Positions 43,503 to 57,656 are shown, numbered from the stretch's first letter. The stretch: 64,000 bases of DNA from Verrucomicrobiota bacterium (GCA_023269615.1 JAHFSY010000021.1:1-64000), one strand, 5' to 3'. Numbers and translations: made by a program. The notes: a model not told the origin generated them from the sequence alone.

Positions 43503-44654
43503 ATGCTTTCTTGGATTTTTGGAAAGAGCGAGCAACGCGTCGAACGCGCCCAGCTGGGCGACATGATCTCCTTTGCGTGGAAACGCCTGCGCCAGGACGG
43601 TGACATCATCCCCGAGAAGCGCGCCAAGGAATTCGGCTGCGAGATCCAGAAGGCGCAGAATGCCCTCACGGCCAACGAGCCCGAACTCAAAAAAACAGGC
43701 GAGCGGCTTGCGGATGCCTACCAGCGCAGCTTCCCCCCGCAGTCGTACCCCTCCTGGCGTGAGAATGGCGACGTGATTCTGGTCGCCCTCGTGGTGGCCA
43801 TGGCCGTGCGGGCGTTTTTCCTGCAACCCTTCAAAATCCCCACCGGCTCCATGCAGCCCACCTTGAACGGGATCATCGTCCGCGCTGCGACGCCACAGGA
43901 CAATACATGGTGGAATCGTGCCATCAGCCGTCCCATCTTTGGTGAACGCGTATTTCGATTCGTGGCCGAGAGCGATTGCGCCGCCGACTCGGTCCGGGTG
44001 CGCGCCGTGAAATTTCCACCTCTCCACTACGGGGGCAGCCACGGGTTCTTCAACATCTTCCCCTCTGAAGCCACCGAGATCTCTGCGGGTTCAGCCACCT
44101 ACACGTTGCCGGTGGAACTCGCAAAATTCCAGCAGGACATGCACTTCTTCCCAAGCCAGCCATTTCGCAAGGGGGACGTCATCCTCAACTGCGTGATCCA
44201 GACCGGCGACCAGCTCTTCGTGGATCGTTTCACCTACAATTTTCGAAAACCAGCACGAGGCGATGTATTTGTCTTTGAAACCAAGGATATCATCAGTGAA
44301 CAGATGACGCATCGCGGTGATTTTTTCATCAAGCGACTTGCCGGGGTGCCCGGTGACACCCTCCGGATCGAGGAAGGGGATCTGTACATCAACGGCAGCG
44401 TGGTGAAAACCCCTCCCGGTTTCCTTCGTGTCATGTCCATGCAGGATGGCTACCACGGATATGCAAACAGGGGATCGCTTGGTGATGCCAAGCAAGCCGT
44501 TACGATGCAGAAGCTCGAATATTTCGCCTTGGGCGACAACAGTTACAACAGCCTCGACAGCCGCTACTGGGGCCCGGTTCCGTATCACGCCATCGTCGGG
44601 CGCGGCTTCTTTGTGTATTGGCCTTTCACCCGCCATTACGGTCGCGTCGAGTGA
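43503..44654 (+). CDS. lepB: Signal peptidase I
   Basis: Cleaves signal peptides from exported proteins at the outer face of the inner membrane. The 383-residue protein has a cytoplasmic leader of ~88 residues, one transmembrane helix (about 90-108), the catalytic Ser116 in the PTGSMQPT box and the general-base Lys277 in FIKRLAGVPGD. The later GDNSYNSLDSRYWGPV box (about 345-360) is the S-box that completes the fold. A ~110-residue insertion lies between the first two boxes. Longer than the E. coli enzyme (324). Convergent with lepA (15 bp apart). Confidence 0.94.
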   Translation: MLSWIFGKSEQRVERAQLGDMISFAWKRLRQDGDIIPEKRAKEFGCEIQKAQNALTANEPELKKTGERLADAYQRSFPPQSYPSWRENGDVILVALVVAMAVRAFFLQPFKIPTGSMQPTLNGIIVRAATPQDNTWWNRAISRPIFGERVFRFVAESDCAADSVRVRAVKFPPLHYGGSHGFFNIFPSEATEISAGSATYTLPVELAKFQQDMHFFPSQPFRKGDVILNCVIQTGDQLFVDRFTYNFRKPARGDVFVFETKDIISEQMTHRGDFFIKRLAGVPGDTLRIEEGDLYINGSVVKTPPGFLRVMSMQDGYHGYANRGSLGDAKQAVTMQKLEYFALGDNSYNSLDSRYWGPVPYHAIVGRGFFVYWPFTRHYGRVE

Positions 44655-44669
44655 GCGTGGACGCGCAAC

Positions 44670-46466
<1,797 letters not shown>

Positions 46467-46578
46467 GGGGAAAAGGAGGCCGTAAGCTATAAGCTATCAG
46501 CCATCAGCTACAAGCACCAAGCGGGGACCCGTCCTTTCCTTCCTCCTTTCTTTCACAGTCTTTTCCGTCTAGAAGGAT

Positions 46579-47250
46579 GTGGTGCGAATCCTCATTGTTG
46601 AAGACCAGAAAAAGACCGCCCAGTTCATCCGCAAGGGACTGATTGAACAAGGCTATGCGGCCGACGTGGTGGCGGACGGGCGCGAGGCCGAATCGCAGGC
46701 GCAGACCCTTGATTACGACCTGATCATCCTCGACGTGATGTTGCCGGGGCAGGACGGCATGCAAATCTGCCGCAATTTGCGACGGCTCAAAGTCCATGCG
46801 CCCATTCTGATGCTCACGGCGCTCACTTCCACCGAGGACAAGGTGAAGGGGCTCGACAGCGGCGCGGATGATTATCTCGGAAAACCATTTGAATTCAACG
46901 AGCTGCTTGCCCGCGCGCGCGCCCTTGTGCGGCGTCATCAGGGCGCCAAGCCCAAACTCAGGGTGGGGGACCTCGAGCTCGACATGGCGGCGCACAAGGC
47001 TTCGCGGGACGGCCAGGGGATCGAGCTCACCTCGCGCGAGTTCGCCCTTCTCGAATATCTCATGACACACGCCGGCCAGGTCGTCACGCGGACGATGATC
47101 AGCGAGCACGTGTGGGACATCCACTTTGACAACGAGAGCAACGTGATTGACGTGTACATCAATTTCCTGCGGAAAAAAATCGACAAGGGCCACAAGACGC
47201 AGCTTTTGCACACGGTCGTCGGCTCGGGGTATGTGCTTAAAGAGCAATGA
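46579..47250 (+). CDS. OmpR/PhoB-family response regulator
   Basis: This 223-residue protein has a receiver domain (about 1-115, phospho-acceptor Asp in LIILDVMLPGQDG near residue 52, Lys in LGKPF near 101) and a C-terminal winged-helix DNA-binding domain (about 130-222, SREFALLEYLMTHAGQVVTR and NVIDVYINFLRKKID). GTG start at 46579 or 46582. Its partner kinase follows at 47375 on the same strand. Similar pairs sense metals or envelope stress, but no target operon is visible. GCTATAAGC/CAGCCATCAGC repeat words lie upstream. Confidence 0.93.
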   Translation: MVRILIVEDQKKTAQFIRKGLIEQGYAADVVADGREAESQAQTLDYDLIILDVMLPGQDGMQICRNLRRLKVHAPILMLTALTSTEDKVKGLDSGADDYLGKPFEFNELLARARALVRRHQGAKPKLRVGDLELDMAAHKASRDGQGIELTSREFALLEYLMTHAGQVVTRTMISEHVWDIHFDNESNVIDVYINFLRKKIDKGHKTQLLHTVVGSGYVLKEQ

Positions 47251-47374
47251 GAAAGGCGATCAGCTTTCAGCCGTCAGCCATTGGTCTTGAATTCCATCCT
47301 TCGCCTCACTCGAATGATCAAACTTTACTGGAGGAGATCCAGGTCAACATTCTGGCGCTGATGGCCGAAAGCTG

Positions 47375-48859
47375 ATGGCCGATCGCTTCCCTCTTGCCAT
47401 GCGCGCCCTCTTTTCCACGCTGCGGTTCCGCATCACGATGCTTCACGTCGCGGTGTTCGGGCTCGCGCTGCTTGCCTTCAGCGCCACCCTCTACATGGTT
47501 TACGCACGCAACCAGTCGGAGGAATTCGACCGGGCCCTCTACAATCGTGCGCTGGGGATTGCGCGCAGCATTTCCATTGACACCCGCGGCCAGCTCGAAA
47601 TCAACAACGCGCTGATCGAGGAATCGGGACGCACGTTTCCCTTCCAGCTCGGAAACGAATTCATCGAGGTTCGCACCCCCGCCGGCGGCCAGCTGGCCCG
47701 GTCGCTCAATCTCCAGACTCATTCCATCCCGATGGACCCCGCCATGCTCTCGATGTTGCAGCAAGGACAGTTCGTGTACATCACCCTCCCGTCGGGCGGG
47801 GCAGCTCCGACGTTCTGGGGCAAGGGGAATCTGCGGCTCCTCTCCATGCCGCTCATTGCACATGGACAAACGCAGGTGCTGCTGCAATTGGGCGTCAGTA
47901 CGCACGCCCTCGATGAGTCGCTCGCGCGATTGCGCACAGCGCTTTTCCTTGTCGGCGTCCCCATCATGCTTCTCCTCTCGGGCGCGGGGGGATGGTGGCT
48001 TGCGGGACGTTCCTTCCAGCCGATCAACCGCATCATTGCAGCCACGCAGCAACTCGGTGCGGAACGCCTCGGCGAACGCCTCCCCGTGCCAACGGCCGAT
48101 GACGAGCTGAAACACCTTTCCGTCACGCTCAACGAGATGCTCGACCGCCTCGAGAGCGCGTTCAAGAGCCAGCAGCGTTTCGTGGCCGATGCCTCGCATG
48201 AGCTCAAGACCCCGCTCACCATCCTGCAGGGAGAGCTCGATGTGTTGCGCCGGCAAACGAGGACTCCGGCCGAATACCAGGCGTTTCTCACCAGCGCCTC
48301 CGAGGAACTCCATCGCATCTCCCAGATCATCCAGAATTTGTTGCTGCTCGCCCGCGCCGATTCCGGCAGGCCGCTCCGCCTCAAGGATGGGGTGCGCCTG
48401 GACGAGGTGGTTCTCGAAGTCGTGGAGCGGTTGCAATCATTCGCCACGAGAGGACAGGTGAAACTTTCCATGAAAATTGGCGGGAATGAAAATGAGCTCG
48501 ACGATAAATCCTGGCTCGCCATCCGCGGTGACGAAGACCTGCTCGGCAGCCTCTTCTTCAACCTCATTCACAACGCCATCAAGCATTCCGCCGCCGGCCA
48601 GACCATTGAAATCCGTGTCGAACCTTCCGAAGACGGCGCCCGCGTCAAGGTCCGCGATTACGGGACCGGCATCCGCCCCGAGGATCTGCCTCATATTTTC
48701 GAGCGTTTCCACCGCGCCGAAAACCCGACGCATCGGGATGCCAGCGGCACCGGCCTCGGCCTCGCCCTCGCGCACTGGATTGCCGAAGCGCACCACGCCA
48801 CGATCCAGGTCGAAAGCAAACCCGCCGAAGGCAGCACCTTCACCGTGAATTTCAAGTAG
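47375..48859 (+). CDS. Membrane sensor histidine kinase, partner of the OmpR-type regulator
   Basis: This 494-residue kinase has two transmembrane helices (about residues 20-40 and 185-210) enclosing a periplasmic sensor of ~140 residues. A HAMP linker follows (about 212-262), then HisKA with DASHELKTPLT (about 270-280, phospho-His in SHELKTP) and an HATPase domain (N box NLIHNAIKHS, then DYGTGI and GTGLGLALAHWI). The layout is that of CusS/PhoR-type kinases. A 124-bp gap with GCTTTCAGCCGTCAGCC words separates it from the regulator. Confidence 0.93.
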   Translation: MADRFPLAMRALFSTLRFRITMLHVAVFGLALLAFSATLYMVYARNQSEEFDRALYNRALGIARSISIDTRGQLEINNALIEESGRTFPFQLGNEFIEVRTPAGGQLARSLNLQTHSIPMDPAMLSMLQQGQFVYITLPSGGAAPTFWGKGNLRLLSMPLIAHGQTQVLLQLGVSTHALDESLARLRTALFLVGVPIMLLLSGAGGWWLAGRSFQPINRIIAATQQLGAERLGERLPVPTADDELKHLSVTLNEMLDRLESAFKSQQRFVADASHELKTPLTILQGELDVLRRQTRTPAEYQAFLTSASEELHRISQIIQNLLLLARADSGRPLRLKDGVRLDEVVLEVVERLQSFATRGQVKLSMKIGGNENELDDKSWLAIRGDEDLLGSLFFNLIHNAIKHSAAGQTIEIRVEPSEDGARVKVRDYGTGIRPEDLPHIFERFHRAENPTHRDASGTGLGLALAHWIAEAHHATIQVESKPAEGSTFTVNFK

Positions 48860-48914
48860 CCGAATTCGCAAGAATTTGGCCCGCGGTCGCCGCATTCTTG
48901 CGAATGCAGCTACA
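48856..48914. repeat. GTAGC...TTCGCAAGAA palindrome family, copy 3
   Basis: Arms GTAGCCGAATTCGCAAGAATT and GCATTCTTGCGAATGCAGCTAC pair across a short middle. The left edge overlaps the kinase stop codon, like the copy at 33733. It may serve as the terminator of the two-component operon. Confidence 0.65.
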
Positions 48915-49077
48915 AATGGTTTGAAGTTGAAGCCACCATCCCTTGCCGCTTAAAATCCGCATCTCACACACTTCAACTTTTGCCTTTTGATATTTGCCCT
49001 TTGCCTTTTGCCTTCCCGCCCCTGCTCCCACTCCTCCTTCCGTCTTCATCCCTCATCCTTCATCCTTCTCTTTCCCC

Positions 49078-51810
<2,733 letters not shown>

Positions 51811-51821
51811 ATGGGGATGGG

Positions 51822-52730
51822 TCATCCGGCAAGTGCCCGATGCACGTCCGGATGGATGGGCTTGTTCCGATCGGCCAGCAGAATCGTCAGGATGCCGCCT
51901 GCCATGATGAATGCCATTCCCACGAGGTCGATGCAGCTAAGCTTGATGGACCAGATGAACCAATCCAATATTCCAGCAAACACAATGCAGCTGAAATAAA
52001 TGGGAGATACAATCCTCGCATTTGCATAGATGAGGGCCAGCGTTAAAAAGCATTGGTAGCCAGCCCCAGACAGGCCGACGAAGAGCAACAAGATCATCTG
52101 ATGGGATGTTGGCATTGTAAAATAAAATGGAACAACCATCCCGGTTACAACCGTCCCAAATACAAATAAATAAAACAAGATCTGCTTGGCGCTGGTGCCT
52201 TGTGTCAGCAAGCGGATTTGCAGCATGGCCTGCGCCGCCAGCAGGCCGGATAGCAGGGCAATGAGCGCATGCCAGTTGAAGGAAGCTGCTTTTGGATGCA
52301 GCACCAGGGCCACCCCGACAAAACCGATCACAATGCCGATCAGCATCTTCATCGGTGTCTTGACGCCCAGAATGATCCAGCTCAGCAGGGGGAGAAATAA
52401 TGGAAATGTGTTGTTTAACAACAAGACATTGGATACCGGCATGAATTTAAGTGAATAGAAGACGCAAACCATCGCCATGATGGAAGTTATGCAACGCAAT
52501 AACACCTTGATCCTGTTATCAACTTTAAACAAGGCATGGTCGGTCAAAAGCCAGGGCAATAACACGAGAAGACCAATGGCGAACCGGGAAAAAACAATGG
52601 TTGTAACAGCCTGGCCATCACCAATCAGCTTCGCAAAAACACTCATGATCGTGCTGCATAACGAAGCCGCCAGCGCAAGCAACACACCTAACTTGATGTT
52701 TTGAGGTCGGCTATTTTTTGCAATCTCCAT
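51822..52730 (-). CDS. EamA/DMT family transporter
   Basis: This 302-residue inner-membrane protein has ten transmembrane helices arranged as two EamA repeats of five (about residues 15-145 and 155-290), as in drug/metabolite exporters. Substrate unknown. It is the last of three minus-strand genes, 4 bp after the RraA-family gene, so it may export or import a product of that unit, for example a keto acid; this is inference. Base composition is clearly more AT-rich than acnA just downstream, pointing to foreign origin of the unit. Confidence 0.85.
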   Translation of the reverse strand: MEIAKNSRPQNIKLGVLLALAASLCSTIMSVFAKLIGDGQAVTTIVFSRFAIGLLVLLPWLLTDHALFKVDNRIKVLLRCITSIMAMVCVFYSLKFMPVSNVLLLNNTFPLFLPLLSWIILGVKTPMKMLIGIVIGFVGVALVLHPKAASFNWHALIALLSGLLAAQAMLQIRLLTQGTSAKQILFYLFVFGTVVTGMVVPFYFTMPTSHQMILLLFVGLSGAGYQCFLTLALIYANARIVSPIYFSCIVFAGILDWFIWSIKLSCIDLVGMAFIMAGGILTILLADRNKPIHPDVHRALAG

Positions 52731-52734
52731 TTTG

Positions 52735-53418
52735 TCAGGTCAGGTCAACCCCATCCTTTTTCAATACCGCCGGGTCAATGCCATGAAGCTTCAAAAACTC
52801 CGGGATCTGCAATAATGTTTTTCCCTCGTTAAGCTTCTGGACAAAACCCAGTTCGGCATTGGCAATCATCACTGCCTGCTCATAAATAGCCCGCGCCTTT
52901 GATTGCGGGAAGGCCAAAACGCCGGAAGCGTCGGCAAAAATCATGTCGCCCGGATTGACCTGGATTCCGCCGCACTGGATGGGGCGGTTCATGATTCCCG
53001 TTTGGGCGGCATTTCCATGGGGCACAGCTCCGCGGGCAAACAACGGAAAACCCATTTTGACGATGTCTTCCACATCGCGTACCGCCCCGTCGATGACAAC
53101 ACCGGCAATGCCGCGAACTTGACACCCCAAAGCCATCAGATCGCCAAGATGCCCGGATGTCATGTTGCCCTGGGCGTTGATCACTAAAACCGAACCTGCA
53201 GGTGCCATCGTGATCGCTTCGTGAATCGATAAGTTTGCCTTGGGCGGCGTGTCAATGGTAAAGGCGGGGCCCGCGACTCTCATGCTGTGGTGAAGAGGTT
53301 TAATGCCGTAGTCCATGATCTTCACGTCCGCGTGACCAGCATCCGCAACGTTGCCTGTCGCCAACGTGGGAAATCCACTCATGATCAATTGTATCACATC
53401 CATTGTTTTATTTTCCAT
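52735..53418 (-). CDS. RraA-family aldolase/decarboxylase-like protein
   Basis: This 227-residue protein belongs to the RraA-like fold; bacterial members of this size are often 4-hydroxy-4-methyl-2-oxoglutarate aldolases with oxaloacetate decarboxylase activity. The key GVVIDGAVRDVEDI motif is present (residues ~103-116), where the Arg and following Asp hold the substrate and metal, and GHLGDLMALG lies before it. Middle gene of three, 13 bp after mqo. Since Mqo makes oxaloacetate, decarboxylation of that product is a reasonable but unproven role. It is not an RNase E regulator by context. Confidence 0.82.
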   Translation of the reverse strand: MENKTMDVIQLIMSGFPTLATGNVADAGHADVKIMDYGIKPLHHSMRVAGPAFTIDTPPKANLSIHEAITMAPAGSVLVINAQGNMTSGHLGDLMALGCQVRGIAGVVIDGAVRDVEDIVKMGFPLFARGAVPHGNAAQTGIMNRPIQCGGIQVNPGDMIFADASGVLAFPQSKARAIYEQAVMIANAELGFVQKLNEGKTLLQIPEFLKLHGIDPAVLKKDGVDLT

Positions 53419-53431
53419 AGGTTGGCATCCA

Positions 53432-54931
53432 TTAAATTTTCCCGATATTCAAGGCGCTCGCCGTCGCATTTCTCACTCGGCTGCAAAGGTCGGCATCATC
53501 GATCAAGGACTGGCCATACGATGGGATCATCGCTTTCATTTTGGCCTTGATGGCTGGATCCTTGAGTTTTTCAGCAAAGCAAAGTTCAATCACATGGATC
53601 ATGATTGAGACAGACGTTGCCGCCCCGGGAGAGGCGCCAAGCATGGCAATGATGGAGCGATCGGCAGATTTGACCAGCTCGGTGCCGAACTGCAGGATGC
53701 CGCCATGCACGGGATCTTTCTTGATGATCTGTACGCGCTGTCCCGCCACCTGAAGCCTCCAGTCCTCCTGCCTGGCTTCCGGGAAATATTCCCGTAATGC
53801 GGCAAGGCGCTCCGCGGGTGACTCCAGAACCTGACCAATAAGATACTTTGTCAGGTCAAAATCATCCTTGCCGACAGCCAGCAGCGGGATGAAATTATGG
53901 ATGTCGAGCGAGCGAAAGAAATCCAGGTAAGACCCTTGTTTCAGAAACTTGGTGGAAAACCCGGCAAATGGTCCAAATAAAAGTGAAATTGCCCCATCAA
54001 TGTGTCTTCGATCCAGATGGGGCACTGACATCGGGGGAGACCCGACAGAGGCCTTGCCATATACTTTTGCATTATGTCGGGAGCAAATTTCAGGATCATC
54101 GCAACGCAGCCAGATTCCACTTACCGGAAATCCTGCATACCCTTCGGCTTCAGGGATTCCTGATTTTTTCAAAAGAGTAAGCGCCCCACCGCCAGCGCCG
54201 ATAAATACAAATTTTGCAAATACATGGCGCTCTTCCCCGGTCTTTTCATCCCGAATCTGCACATTCCAGCGATCGCCATCACGCTTTATATCGTGAACCT
54301 GGCTCAAAAAATGCGCTGAAAAGCCATCGGATCCGCGCAAAGATTCCAGCAAAAGCTTTGTTAAAGCACCATAGTTGACATCGGTGCCCGTCGTCATGCG
54401 TGTAAAGGCCACCTCCTCCTTGGGATCGCGGCCTTTCATTACAAGGGGGGCCCATTCTTCAATCAGGGCTTTATCCTCCGTGTAAAGCATGCCCCTGAAG
54501 CAATGATGTGCCGTTAGTGCGGCAAACCGCTTTTTAAGGTATTGGATGTTTTCCCTTCCTGTTACAAAACTGTGGTGTGGCACCGGATGGATGAACATTT
54601 GCGGATCTTTGATCACGCCCTTTTTGACCAGATAGGCCCATAACTGCCGCGAAAGATCAAACTCGACATTCACTTCCAATGCTTTTGCGATATCTATGCT
54701 TCCATCCGCCTGTTCAGGGGTATAGTTCAACTCACAAAGAGCGGCATGCCCCGTGCCCGCGTTATTCCATGCGTTCGAACTTTCCTGGGCCTCACCGGCT
54801 AGAATTTCATGAAGCTCTATTTTCAAACCAGGGTCCAGTTCCTTGAGCATGACAGCCAGGGTGGTGCTCATGATTCCTGCTCCTATCAACAAAACATCTG
54901 TTTGAGTTACTGCCGTATGAGGTGTTGTCAT
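53432..54931 (-). CDS. mqo: Malate:quinone oxidoreductase
   Basis: Membrane-associated FAD enzyme that oxidises malate to oxaloacetate and passes electrons to the quinone pool. The 499-residue protein starts with the FAD-binding motif [20 protein letters not shown] (positions ~13-32), followed by [18 protein letters not shown], the hallmark of the family, and ends with the [13 protein letters not shown] loop near 440. No membrane helix, as expected. First of the three-gene unit on the minus strand. Lower GC than its surroundings. With acnA 1.6 kb away it adds to the TCA theme of the locus. Confidence 0.95.
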   Translation of the reverse strand: MTTPHTAVTQTDVLLIGAGIMSTTLAVMLKELDPGLKIELHEILAGEAQESSNAWNNAGTGHAALCELNYTPEQADGSIDIAKALEVNVEFDLSRQLWAYLVKKGVIKDPQMFIHPVPHHSFVTGRENIQYLKKRFAALTAHHCFRGMLYTEDKALIEEWAPLVMKGRDPKEEVAFTRMTTGTDVNYGALTKLLLESLRGSDGFSAHFLSQVHDIKRDGDRWNVQIRDEKTGEERHVFAKFVFIGAGGGALTLLKKSGIPEAEGYAGFPVSGIWLRCDDPEICSRHNAKVYGKASVGSPPMSVPHLDRRHIDGAISLLFGPFAGFSTKFLKQGSYLDFFRSLDIHNFIPLLAVGKDDFDLTKYLIGQVLESPAERLAALREYFPEARQEDWRLQVAGQRVQIIKKDPVHGGILQFGTELVKSADRSIIAMLGASPGAATSVSIMIHVIELCFAEKLKDPAIKAKMKAMIPSYGQSLIDDADLCSRVRNATASALNIGKI

Positions 54932-55064
54932 GATGGTTAGTTTGATGGATAAGAAGTCGGTGTTCTGACGGCGCGGGCACGTGTCGTCCGCGACAAGCCG
55001 CGACTGCGTGCTTCCATTGGGGCAGTGTGCTGAAGCGGTATGGCACGGTCAAGCCCGTTCTTGC

Positions 55065-55237
55065 CAGGGCTTACGCATTTGGGCTCAGAGGTTCTTCCAA
55101 ATCTGGATGCGGGGTGGTTGCCTTGTGATTTTTGTGCCTCTTTGCGGCCAATCCGTCTGTTCGGCACGCGGAAAATAGCCACAAAAAGGCGCAAGAGGCA
55201 CAAGAATAACGAGCCGATTCCAAATGCGTAAGCCCTG
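55065..55237. mobile_element. MITE-like element with 10-bp target duplication, copy 2
   Basis: A 173-bp element with perfect 18-bp terminal inverted repeats CAGGGCTTACGCATTTGG / CCAAATGCGTAAGCCCTG. It is flanked by the exact 10-bp direct repeat CCGTTCTTGC (55055-55064 and 55238-55247). The inner palindrome GTGCCTCTTTGCGGCC... GGCGCAAGAGGCAC resembles the copy at 11688-11863, though some parts have diverged. It is non-coding and lies in the space between the divergent mqo and PLP-synthase genes. Confidence 0.9.
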
Positions 55238-55334
55238 CCGTTCTTGCGCGCAAGTGCCTCCAAGTTATCTTTCATGCATTTCAAAATGGAAATTGGATTG
55301 AATCCCATCCGGGATCCGGCAAGTCTTGAAACCG

Positions 55335-56303
55335 ATGACCGTTCCCGCCCTTAAACAATCGATCCTGGATGTCATCGGAAACACCCCCATGGTCGAGCTT
55401 CATCGTTCTCTTGAATCCCGGGGATTGAAGGGGCGTTTGCTCGCCAAGCTTGAATATTTCAACCCGGGCTTCAGCAAGAAGGACCGGATCGCGCTCGAAA
55501 TCATCCGGGAAGCCAGGGCGCGGGGTTCCTTGAAGGAAGGTCAGGCGGTGGTTGAGCTCACCAGCGGCAATACGGGAACCGGCCTCGCCATTGTCTGCCG
55601 GGCCCTCGGCCATCCTTTTGTGGCGGTGATGTCGCGCGGAAACACCATGGAGCGCGCCCGCATGATGCAGGCCTTGGGAGCAGAGGTGTTCCTCGTGGAC
55701 CAGGCTCCCGAGTCGCCCCGCGGCCAGGTGTCGGGACGTGATCTCGCTTTGGTTGAGACGCGAACCCAGGAGATGGTCAGGGAACGCAACGCCTTTCGCG
55801 CGGATCAATTTTTGACACAGGAAAACGTTCTCGCCCACGAACGACATACCGGCCCCGAAATCTGGGAGCAGTCCCGTCATGGCGTGGATGTGTTTCTTGA
55901 TTTTGCGGGAACGAGCGGAACCTTTACGGGAGTCACGCGCTTTCTGCGTCAAAAGAAAAAAGACCTGCGCGCTTACCTGGTTGAGCCGGCAAACGCTGCC
56001 GTGCTGTCCGGCAAGCCGGTGACCAGGGACAGCCACAAAATTCAAGGAGGCGGTTACAACATGCCGGACCTCCCATTGCTGGACAAAAGCCTGATCACGG
56101 CCTGCATCCAGGTTACAGACGAGGAAGCCATGGAAGGCAGCCGTATCCTTGCATCGGAAGAAGGCATCTTCGGGGGGGTCTCCGCCGGCGCCCACATGGC
56201 AGCCGCCATGCAACTCCTTCAAACCCGGGAACAAGGTTCGACCATCGCATTTCTGATTCCCGACAGCGGCCTTAAATACCTGAGCACGGATCTCTATCCA
56301 TGA
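55335..56303 (+). CDS. PLP-dependent cysteine synthase/cystathionine beta-synthase family protein
   Basis: This 322-residue fold-type II PLP enzyme makes or breaks carbon-sulfur bonds by beta replacement. The lysine that carries PLP is in NPGFSKKDRIAL (about residues 40-51; most relatives have GGSVKDR, so one residue is unusual here). SGNTGTGLA (phosphate and substrate loop, about 75-83) and GTSGTFTGVTRF near 195-206 are present. Start at ATG 55335. It may use O-acetylserine from the transferase at 21224. No sulfur genes lie nearby. Confidence 0.88.
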   Translation: MTVPALKQSILDVIGNTPMVELHRSLESRGLKGRLLAKLEYFNPGFSKKDRIALEIIREARARGSLKEGQAVVELTSGNTGTGLAIVCRALGHPFVAVMSRGNTMERARMMQALGAEVFLVDQAPESPRGQVSGRDLALVETRTQEMVRERNAFRADQFLTQENVLAHERHTGPEIWEQSRHGVDVFLDFAGTSGTFTGVTRFLRQKKKDLRAYLVEPANAAVLSGKPVTRDSHKIQGGGYNMPDLPLLDKSLITACIQVTDEEAMEGSRILASEEGIFGGVSAGAHMAAAMQLLQTREQGSTIAFLIPDSGLKYLSTDLYP

Positions 56304-56329
56304 GCGTGTTCGAAAAATCCGAAGTCCGG

Positions 56330-56431
56330 GGTAGGGCGCGCTCGCCGAGCGCGCCGAAGCGGTGGCTCGTGGGAAGTTGGACATGTGATTGCGAAAGAGA
56401 ACGACGGCGCGCTCGGCGAGCACGCCCTACC
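56330..56431. repeat. Palindromic repeat, GGTAGGGCG family, copy 4
   Basis: Ends GGTAGGGCGCGCTCGCC and GGCGAGCACGCCCTACC, with GAGCGCGCCGAAGCGG and GACGGCGCGCTCGGC inside. The spacer shares GTGGCTCGTGGGAAGT with copy 3. It lies between the PLP enzyme and the oxidase gene, 22 bp before the latter's start. Confidence 0.8.
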
Positions 56432-56453
56432 TTCAACAAGGAAGAATGATCCA

Positions 56454-57644
56454 ATGGAAAAAACATTCGATGTCATTGTCGTCGGCGCGGGCGCCATGGG
56501 AAGCGCCACGCTCTATCAATTGAGCAAGCGAAGCAAACGAGTCCTGGGCCTTGATCAGTTTTCTCCCCCGCACAGCAACGGCTCCAGCCACGGCGAAACC
56601 CGCCTCACGCGGCAGGCCATCGGGGAGGGGGACGAGTATATTCCACTCGTCCTTCGATCTTATGAAATTTGGAATGAACTCGAAAAGCTGACAGGAAAAA
56701 ATCTGCTCGCGATCACGGGAGGCCTGTTCGTGGCGAGTCCAAAAATCAAGACCTCCCATCATGGTGTCGCGGGCTTTCTGGATCAAACGATCGCCGTCGC
56801 GAAACGGCATGGCATCCCCCACGCGATCCTGGACAGCGCGCAGATCCGCAGGCAATTTCCGCAGTTTAATCCCGGCAAGGATGAAATCGGATATTATGAA
56901 AATTCGGCGGGATTTTTGCGGCCCGAGGCGTGCATCGAGACACAGCTGGCCCTGGCTCAAAAAAATGGAGCGCAACTTCACACCAATGAAAAATTACTCG
57001 AGTTCATTCCGGCTCCGGGCGGTGACAGCATCACTGTAAGAACCGACCGCGCGACATACACCACCGAAAAACTTGTCCTGTCAGCCGGCCCATGGATGTC
57101 AGGGCTTCTTGGAAAGCAATACAGCGATCACTTCAAAGTGTATCGCCAGGTGCTTCATTGGTTTGATTTCAAGGAGAACGACGCTCCGTTTCTCAAGGAC
57201 AAATTTCCCGTCTTCATCTGGGTGTTTGGAAATGGCAGCGAGGACATGTTTTATGGATTTCCCTCCATTGACGGCCCGCAAGGCGGGCTCAAGGTGGCAA
57301 CGGAACAATTCCGCGCCACGACCACTCCCGATACGGTCACGAGGGAGGTTGCGGAGGAGGAGTCCCGCCAAATGTATCGGAATTGCATCGAAACACGCTT
57401 CCCGGGCTTGAGCGCCCGATGTGTCAAGGCCGCCTCCTGCCTCTACACCGTGACCCAGGACTCAAGGTTCATCCTGGATGCACATCCCCAGTTTCCCAAT
57501 GTCACCATCGTCTCCCCATGTTCGGGCCACGGCTTCAAGCACTCCGCCGCCATTGGCGAAGCCGTCGCGGAGCGGGTGATGGATGGACGAAGCAAGATCG
57601 ATCTTGCGAAATTTTCATTTGAACGATTTCGCCAACTCATTTAA
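56454..57644 (+). CDS. Monomeric sarcosine oxidase/N-methyltryptophan oxidase-like flavoenzyme
   Basis: This 396-residue FAD oxidase of the DAO superfamily demethylates N-methyl amino acids or similar secondary amines with oxygen, giving formaldehyde and hydrogen peroxide. It has the N-terminal dinucleotide motif VIVVGAGAMGSATLYQL (about 6-22), the SSHGETRLTRQA segment near 43-54, and SCLYTVTQDSRFILD near 328-342, in which the Cys is placed like the covalent FAD link of MSOX. Start ATG 56454; a longer frame lies in a palindrome. It lies 12 bp before the acyl-CoA ligase, so probably co-transcribed. Confidence 0.86.
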   Translation: MEKTFDVIVVGAGAMGSATLYQLSKRSKRVLGLDQFSPPHSNGSSHGETRLTRQAIGEGDEYIPLVLRSYEIWNELEKLTGKNLLAITGGLFVASPKIKTSHHGVAGFLDQTIAVAKRHGIPHAILDSAQIRRQFPQFNPGKDEIGYYENSAGFLRPEACIETQLALAQKNGAQLHTNEKLLEFIPAPGGDSITVRTDRATYTTEKLVLSAGPWMSGLLGKQYSDHFKVYRQVLHWFDFKENDAPFLKDKFPVFIWVFGNGSEDMFYGFPSIDGPQGGLKVATEQFRATTTPDTVTREVAEEESRQMYRNCIETRFPGLSARCVKAASCLYTVTQDSRFILDAHPQFPNVTIVSPCSGHGFKHSAAIGEAVAERVMDGRSKIDLAKFSFERFRQLI

Positions 57645-57656
57645 TTCTGCACTTTC

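Noticed and set aside
52735..53418. Naming the RraA-family gene as regulator of RNase E (rraA)
   Set aside because: Its neighbours are metabolic and the DGAVRD active-site motif is intact, which fits the aldolase/decarboxylase branch better.
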